Under the pieces are notes generated by a model, which made no database searches, was not told where the DNA came from, and saw only the letters and a program-made list of their open reading frames with translations. From NCBI GenBank assembly GCA_018857735.1, contig JABMCL010002280.1, forward strand, positions 875,001-939,000: 64,000 nucleotides of DNA, given 5' to 3'. Within the stretch, counting starts at the first letter, position 1. Each line of letters starts with the position of its first letter. This DNA comes from Alviniconcha marisindica. Its lineage: Eukaryota; Mollusca; Gastropoda; Provannidae. A program made the translations under genes and the position numbers. Shown here one piece after another: positions 56,700-64,000 of this stretch.

Positions 56700-58075
56700 C
56701 AGAGGCCTGTTCGAAATGGTCACCTATATTATGATGACCTCGTACAGGGGCCATTTGGACATGCTGTGAAAAGTAATGATCACCTATATTACCACGACCG
56801 CGTACAGGGGCCAGTTGGACAGGCTGTGAAAACTAATTGTGACCTATTTTATGATGACCTCTTACAGGGGCCAATTGGACAGGCTGTGAAGACTAATTTT
56901 CACCTGGTGAAGTGATGCTTAATGTCCTCAGATGTCAGTTGACATATTAGGGACAAGCTGTGACCAATGCCGAAGCACGGTTCAATAATTCTTTACGTCC
57001 ACGGAATCCAGAAGGCTCGTTAGGACGGACAGCCCAGGACGGCCACCTCGACTCTCACACAGCTCCTGAACTATGTAATTGTCACCTATATTATGATGAC
57101 CTCTTATAGGGGGCCAGTTGGACAGGCTGTGAAAACTAATTAACACCTATATTATCACCTATATTATGATGACCTCTTACAGAGGCCAGTTGGACAGTGG
57201 GTGAAAATTAGTGATAGCTATATGAGGACTAATTCAGCCAGTTGGACAGGCTGTGAAGACTAATGATCACCTTTATGATAACCTACAGGGGCCAGTTGGA
57301 CAGGCTGAGAAAACTAATGATCACCTATATGATAACCTACAGGGGCCAGTTGGACAGGCTGTCAAGACTAATGATCACCTTTATGATAACCTACAGGGAC
57401 CTGTTGGACAGGCTGTGAAGACTAATGATCACCTATATGATAACCTACAGGGGCCAGTTGGACAGGCTGAGAAAACTAATGATCCCCTATCTGATAATCT
57501 ACAGGGGCCAGTTGGACAGGCTGAGAAAACTAATGATCACTTCTTATATGAAAACCTACAGGGGCCAGTTGGACAGACTGAAAACTAATGATCACCTGTA
57601 TGATAACCTACAGGGGCCAGCTGGACAGGCTTTGAAAACTAATGATCACCAACATTGTGACCTCGTACAGGGGCCAGTTGGACAGGCTGTCAAGACTAAT
57701 GATCACCTTTATGATAACCTACAGGGACCTGTTGGACAGGCTGTGAAGACTAATGATCACCTATATGATAACCTACAGGGGCCAGTTGGACAGGCTGAGA
57801 AAACTAATGATCCCCTATCTGAAACTACAGGGGCCAGTTGGACAGACTGAAAAACTAATGATCACCTTTATGAAAACCTACAGGGGCCAGTTGGACAGAC
57901 TGAAAACAATCACCTGTATGATAACCTACAGGGGCCAGCTGGACAGGCTTTGAAAACTAATGATCACCAACATTGTGACCTCGTACAGTGGACAGTTGGA
58001 CAAGCTGTAAAAACTAATGATAACTATACGTTGACCTCGTACAGTGGCCATTTTGACAGGCTGTAGACGCGTGCT
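56700..58075 (+). repeat. 50-57-bp tandem array (about 25 units), interrupted by a SINE
   Basis: Units combine AACTAATGATCACCTATATG, ATAACCTACAGGGGCCAGTT and GGACAGGCTG. Central units (57240-57960) are near identical; edges are degenerate. A block is repeated at about 57360-57510 and 57690-57830. Interrupted at 56909-57070 by an inverted family B copy. Confidence 0.95.
56909..57070 (-). mobile_element. family B SINE-like copy, inverted, inside the 54-bp array
   Basis: AGTGATGCTTAATGTCCTCA at the left and CACACAGCTCCTGA at the right; array units resume directly on both sides, so insertion followed the array's formation. Confidence 0.9.
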
Positions 58076-59560
58076 GATGTACCAGTTGAAAGCGTACCAC
58101 ATTACCGGTTGTGATGGTTCATAATCTTGTTGCCTCGTCATCGCCAGCCGCATTAAAGGTTTTTGGGAAAAGGCCAGGGTTAAGAGGACATGATCCACAG
58201 TAAACATTTTGCGCTGAATGTGCCGTTGATTTTGTATCGATCTTGTCAGGTGACTTTTTGTAGACACCATAAGTACCTCTTGTTTCACGGTTTATCGCGT
58301 TGTCGTTTTTTTTTTTTTTCTCTTTTTTTGCCTTTTTTTTTTATTTTTTATCCCCCCTCCCCACCCCCCCCTTTTCCCCCTCCGACCCTCGCCTATATAA
58401 GCGTACTGGTTGACGGGGGTAAAACACAAAGTTACTTTTGCTCAGACGCACCTGTTTTTGCGTAAGGGAAAAACCCGGGCTTTTTTTTTGCGTAAGGTCA
58501 CAAAAAAACAAAAAAAAAAAAAAAAACTGGGGAATTTTTGCCCGGGGTTTTGATTTTTTAAGAGTTTTTCCTTTTCCTCTGGGGAAAAAAAAGGAAGGGG
58601 GAGAGAGAGAGAGAGAGAGAGAGAGAAAGTTTGGAAATCAAGCGATAGTTTCAAATTGCCAAGACTGTCGGAATGGCGTCGCCATCGCTGCTGATCTGAA
58701 AAGGGCAGTTAAGGCAAAAGAATGCCGACGAGCAGCGTGTGACGCGTGACCGGTGATGTCAGTACAGATTCCATTTTTAGTGACGCCTTTAGTGAATCCA
58801 ACTGTACATATATCAGTCTCAGTGTCTGTGTCTCGCACTGGACTCCGTTTCAATAAAAACATCCAGCATGTTTTACTCCCCAGTTTCTGAAACTGCGATT
58901 CACGGACTGAACGAGTATGAGGTTTGCCCTGCCGCCATCTAAAATAATCAGGAAGAGCAAGTGTTGTCACGCGTGAAAATGGATCGCTTACCGGATGATG
59001 TAGTGTTCTCACTCCGTTGCTGGTAATAAGTCGAATCCGCAAAAAAAACTTCGGGGCAGGACAATCGCAGAGATAAACGTCACACATATCTCTAAAAGTT
59101 TGGTCTCTGTGGAGTGAAATTTGATGACGTATTGCTGCGTTCTAGAAAAACGAAAACAAAAAGTAAGTCTATGAGGAAAGGCGCGGTCTGTTACGTTTTA
59201 CCCCAGACAGAGAGAGAGAGAACTGGAACTGGAACTCGAAAACTTTATTTTTCAAGGATTGTAGTTTAGGTTCATTTAGACCTAACAACTAGTCCTTGCT
59301 AAAATGCTGAATAAGTGAAAAATGGAGAACAAATTATTTAATGCAACTGACAAATAGTGACTAAAATGAAATTGAAAAAATCATGTAAAAAAATCGTTTT
59401 TTTCCGCCAAACATTTCAAGGCTAGTTCCTTTAAACTATTAAAGTAATGAAGTTCCGCCTTCCCTCGCTGAAACACCAGACGGCAGAAATGAACTGCAGC
59501 GTCTAGAATTAGGTCCGCGTTTGTTGTTTAACCCCCCAAAAAAACAACAACAGGGGGTTG

Positions 59561-59600
<40 letters not shown>

Positions 59601-59640
59601 AAGAAGAAGAAGACAGAAGACAGAAGACAACAACAGAAAA
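58076..59640. other. no gene seen; homopolymers and a family C fragment
   Basis: T and A homopolymers near 58305-58370 and 58505-58525, a GA run (58602-58626), a family C module at 59225-59295 and a GA run (59565-59597). No exon recognised. Confidence 0.5.
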
Positions 59641-59649
59641 AAAACCGCT

Positions 59650-60737
<1,088 letters not shown>

Positions 60738-60810
<73 letters not shown>

Positions 60811-60818
60811 TCCTTTTC

Positions 60819-60865
<47 letters not shown>
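60738..60865. repeat. (TG)n(TA)n...(CT)n microsatellite
   Basis: A TG run, a TA run of about 55 bases and a CT run, adjacent. Confidence 0.97.
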
Positions 60866-60867
<2 letters not shown>

Positions 60868-61409
60868 CCTCTCTTTTTAAAAAACAAAACAGAAACAAAA
60901 ATGTTAAATTTCCAATTTCCAAACTCCCCTTTTGACAAGGAAAATAAAAGAAACACACACACACACACACACACAAAAAAAAAAATTTCGTGGTTGGGGG
61001 GGGAGAGAGGTTTTGAAGGTGCAGCCATGGCTTACTGTTAGTTGCGTCATTCAAAAAACGTGACGTCCTTGGATTTTAGCAATCAGTGATGTTATCAAGC
61101 GGCGACGTAATTTAATGATTCTGAGTTGGAGGAGTATTGAAAGTGAGGTCGAATGGTGTGTCTCATTTGCGCGCCCTGGATTGGCTAATCGCATCTGTCT
61201 GTCAGAGTCTGGCGAAACCTTAATTTGTGTATCGTGTTGCATTATGTTGACGGTGCGTTGTTCATTGTTGTTGTTGAAGCAAATGGGGTTGGATGCCGTG
61301 AAGGTGTTGGTTTTGCTGGTGAAGTTAATTAGGATGAGTGTCGTCGCTGTCGTGTGTTGATGAATGTCGATGTTTTGTTGCAGGTTATTGTTGAAGTATG
61401 GGTTGAGTA

Positions 61410-61410
<1 letters not shown>

Positions 61411-61463
<53 letters not shown>
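61411..61463. repeat. (CT)n microsatellite
   Basis: A CT run of about 50 bases. Confidence 0.97.
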
Positions 61464-61467
<4 letters not shown>

Positions 61468-62116
61468 GACTCAGTACTGAAGTATACTCAAGATCAAAAG
61501 TTACGCAACCTTTTACTACAACGCACATATATAATTATGTTTAAACCTCTTCTGGTGGAAGACTTATTTACTGGTCTACCTCCATTTTGAAGATGCGATC
61601 AATTTTACTGGTACTCTTGGAGGACACATGAAAAACGTGCCCAGTATGAGCGAAAATGACCAATTTTGCCAGTATTAGGTACGAGTGAACCAGTTTAGGT
61701 TCAGGAGTACTTAAACTGATGCCATCGGATGGCAAAGCCTTGGCCTTGTACAGCACGCAGTTGCTAGACAATTCCATGTATCAGCTTGCAGTCAGCTGGC
61801 TATTTGCCAAGTATACAGACAGACAGCTAAGAAATATCAAAGGTTACAATAATTCACAAAAAAGTGATCGTCCACAGTGTCAATGATTTGACAGATGTAA
61901 TCATCAACTTTCTGAAATCGGTATCTGACTCTATTGGAGAAAATGAAATGTATTAAACTCCTTACTTCTTAAGACAAAGTTCCGTAACCTTTTGGCTTGT
62001 GCGTGTGTATAGATGTTAGGGTCCGTTGTTATGTTTTTGTTGTTAAAAAAAGAAGAAGGTATATTGGATGCCGACGTGTATAATTATGGTATGTGTGAGT
62101 GCTTCTGTGTGAATGT

Positions 62117-62170
<54 letters not shown>

Positions 62171-62530
62171 ACTTGAAAACTTTTCAAAGGATTGGTTAGG
62201 TTCACAAACGGCAACACCAGGGAGAGAGGTGGGGTGGGGAGGGGGCGGGTAAGCATGACATTATTTTAAAAATCCCTTATGAATGTTTGTCTATTAGTCT
62301 GTCACGTCCGTTACCCCACAGTGTCACTTTCCGACTTGACGTCATCAGGCGATGAGAGGTGTAAAGGGAGCCGATTTCCGCCAGTTAAATTTAGACACAC
62401 CGAGGGTTGGCCAGCCGGCCACCCGACGTTGTGGCTGGCCGCCAAACGCTCCATGCCTTTCCCCTCTTGTTTAATTAACACCAGCAAAATATTTACTGCT
62501 CGGTGAGTTTCTAGTTGGTGAATGCATAAT
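61464..62530. other. no confirmed gene; (TG)n at 62118-62163
   Basis: Unique-looking sequence. A family C fragment lies at 62165-62210. An exon-like frame at 62322-62502 was considered and not accepted (see the rejected list). Confidence 0.45.
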
Positions 62531-62647
62531 ACTTCGATTAGAGCTCAGGAGCTGTGTGAAAGTTGAGGTGGACGTCCTGGGTTCCCGCCCCTAATAAACC
62601 TACGGTTTCTGTGGACATAAACAACACTTCAACATTAACAACAACAG
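62531..62647 (+). mobile_element. family B variant SINE-like copy, first member of the SINE cluster
   Basis: GAGCTCAGGAGCTGTGTGAA, CCCCTAATAAACCTACGGTT and GTGGACATAAACAACACTTC; preceded by ACTTCGAT and followed by ACTTCGGT. Confidence 0.85.
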
Positions 62648-62944
62648 ACTTCGGTTTGGTTTGGCCTACCGGTAAGGAGTTAGGCTGGTAAGCAGAGGGA
62701 CCTCGGTTCGATACCGCTTCGGCTCTCCTTTCTCTTGAAAAAGGTTGTTGTTTGTGGACACTGTCCTGTGACTTTGTCCATCACTTCCTACTGAAACATT
62801 AAAATGGCTCTCATCGCTGCCCATCTTAATGCAGGATATAATCTCCCTCTCCCTCTCCCCCCACCTCCATACCCCCTCCCCCCCTTCTCCCCGTCCCTAA
62901 TAAGCCTTATGGTTTCTGTGGACGTTAAGCACCATATTTACTAT
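62648..62944 (+). mobile_element. tRNA-derived SINE (family A)
   Basis: Head GGTTTGGCCTACCGGTAAGG, B box GGTTCGATACC near 62705-62715, body ending GACGTTAAGCACCATATTTA. Lacks the GATAGG segment seen in other copies. Confidence 0.9.
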
Positions 62945-63244
62945 ACTTCGATTTTGTTTGGCCTAGCGGTAAGGCGTTACGTTGGTAAGCAGAGGGACCT
63001 CGGTTCGAATCCGCGTCGGCACTCCTTTCTCTTCAAAGGTTGTGGACACTGTCTTGTGACTTTGTCCCTCACAACAAATGTCTCTAATCGCTTCCAACCT
63101 TAATGCAGAAGTCATTCTGGTGGTGACAGTGTAGCGATAGGTATATAATCTCCCTCTCCCCCCACCTCCATACCCCCGTACCCTTCTCCCCGTCCCCAAT
63201 AAGCCTTATGGTTTCTGTGGACGTTAAGCACCATGTTTACTTGT
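62945..63244 (+). mobile_element. tRNA-derived SINE (family A)
   Basis: A box TTGGCCTAGCGGTAAGGCG, B box GGTTCGAATCC (63003-63013), GGTGACAGTGTAGCGATAGG and end GTTAAGCACCATGTTTACTT. Confidence 0.93.
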
Positions 63245-63416
63245 ACTTCGAGATGCAGGTGTCATTCTGATGGTGACAGTGTAGCGATAGGTATATAATC
63301 TAACCCCCAAGCCCACCCCTCATCTCCATACCCACTTTCCCTTCTTCTCCCCGTCCCTAATAAACCTTGTGGTGTCTGTGGACGTTAAGCACCATGTTTA
63401 CTTACTTACTATATAT
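63245..63416 (+). mobile_element. 5'-truncated SINE (family A)
   Basis: Begins directly in the body (GATGCAGGTGTCATTCTGAT) without the tRNA head and ends in GTTTACTTACTTACTATAT. Confidence 0.9.
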
Positions 63417-63801
63417 ACTTCGATGTGAGCCGGTTTGACCTAGCGGTAATGCGTCAGGCTAGTAAGCAGAATTAAGGGCCTCGTCTCGATTCGGGGTCGG
63501 CTCTCTTTTCTCTTCAAAACAGGTTTTTGTTTGTGGACACTGTCCTGTGATTTTGTCCTGCACAGTTTATGAAACATTGAAATGTCTGTTATCTCATGGG
63601 CGACGATACAAATACAATTAATATCTTTTGTATTTGTGTCGCTGCCCATCTTAATGCAGGAGTCATTGTGGTGATGACAGTGTAGCGATAGGTATATAAT
63701 CTCCCTCCCCCCCCCCCCACCCCCTTCCCCAATTTCTCCCCGTCCCTAATAAGCCTTGTGGTTTTGATGGTTGTTAATTAGCACCATGTTTACTTACTTA
63801 C
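63417..63801 (+). mobile_element. tRNA-derived SINE (family A), diverged
   Basis: Head GGTTTGACCTAGCGGTAATG; the B box is damaged (TCTCGATTCGG). An extra segment of about 60 bases (near 63590-63640) interrupts the body before CATCTTAATGCAGGAGTCAT. Confidence 0.88.
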
Positions 63802-63909
63802 ACTTCGATCAGAGCTCGGGAGCTGCGTGAAAGTGGAAGCTGCTCACCGTCCCTAATACAGTAATAGTCCGTACGGTCTCTGTAGACGTAAAGCAACGTT
63901 GAACAGCAT
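63802..63909 (+). mobile_element. family B variant copy, last member of the SINE cluster
   Basis: ACTTCGATCAGAGCTCGGGA, CGTGAAAGTGGAAGC, CGTCCCTAATA and GTAGACGTAAAGCAACGTTG. Nothing recognised from 63910 to 64000. Confidence 0.8.
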
Positions 63910-64000
63910 CGATTTCGAGAAGGAAACGTACTCACTTGCATAACGACACACTGAAAAATCAGCATAAGCGATGGAGCCATACATATTGGGCGATTCAGGC

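Noticed and set aside
62322..62502. Exon-like frame with acceptor TTACCCCACAG and donor GTGAGT, phase 1 in, as needed after exon 17
   Set aside because: The peptide (SLSDLTSSGDERCKGSRFPP and following) shows no resemblance to the Gemin5 segment expected here. Kept as a possibility only; cDNA would decide.
62660..62720. tRNA genes within the SINE heads (also 7668, 9230, 62955, 63430)
   Set aside because: They belong to SINE copies; no cloverleaf with a paired acceptor stem.

Overview
The window is animal nuclear DNA. Genes are split by GT-AG introns, intergenic and intronic space is full of microsatellites and minisatellites, and there are tRNA-derived SINEs, decayed CR1/jockey-like LINE ends and a Kolobok-type DNA transposon. 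The protein sequences are clearly bilaterian but diverged from vertebrates. The repeat style fits a mollusc, probably a gastropod, but that is an inference from repeats and not a proven identification.

Two conserved genes anchor the window. MRPL22 (mitochondrial ribosomal protein uL22m) lies on the minus strand in seven coding exons (17958 down to 12320). GEMIN5, the snRNA-binding WD40 subunit of the SMN complex, lies on the plus strand from 18263. Fifteen exons up to 41619 are well supported, one linker exon at about 47.1 kb is likely, one exon at 53079-53234 is well supported, and the C-terminal half lies beyond the window. Their start codons are 304 bp apart, head to head, with an ETS/GABP-like motif beside each start. 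GEMIN5 and MRPL22 are also neighbours, head to head, on human 5q33, so this looks like an ancient bidirectional promoter.

Layout: 1-1.3 kb microsatellites; 1.3-4.5 kb a repeat-built, proline-rich reading frame with several short tandem peptide repeats and breaks inside the arrays; 4.8-12.3 kb intergenic, with a LINE 3' end, two SINEs, a small acidic open frame and a possible LTR; 12.3-18.0 kb MRPL22; 18.3-53.2 kb GEMIN5 exons and large introns; 53.2-64 kb repeats with no exon I can confirm, ending in a SINE cluster.

The most unusual signal is recurrent. Tandem repeats repeatedly include the splice sites of neighbouring exons. GEMIN5 exon 10 is bracketed by two arrays: an upstream array of 16 units each carrying the exon's 3' splice site and first coding bases, and a downstream array of roughly 35 units each carrying a copy of the exon's last codons and 5' splice site. 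MRPL22 exon 5 abuts an array of about eight copies of its own acceptor. GEMIN5 exon 4 has diverged copies of its acceptor about 2 kb upstream, and the exon at 53079 has a second acceptor copy about 110 bp upstream. All coordinates were read by eye, so array edges and copy counts are approximate.
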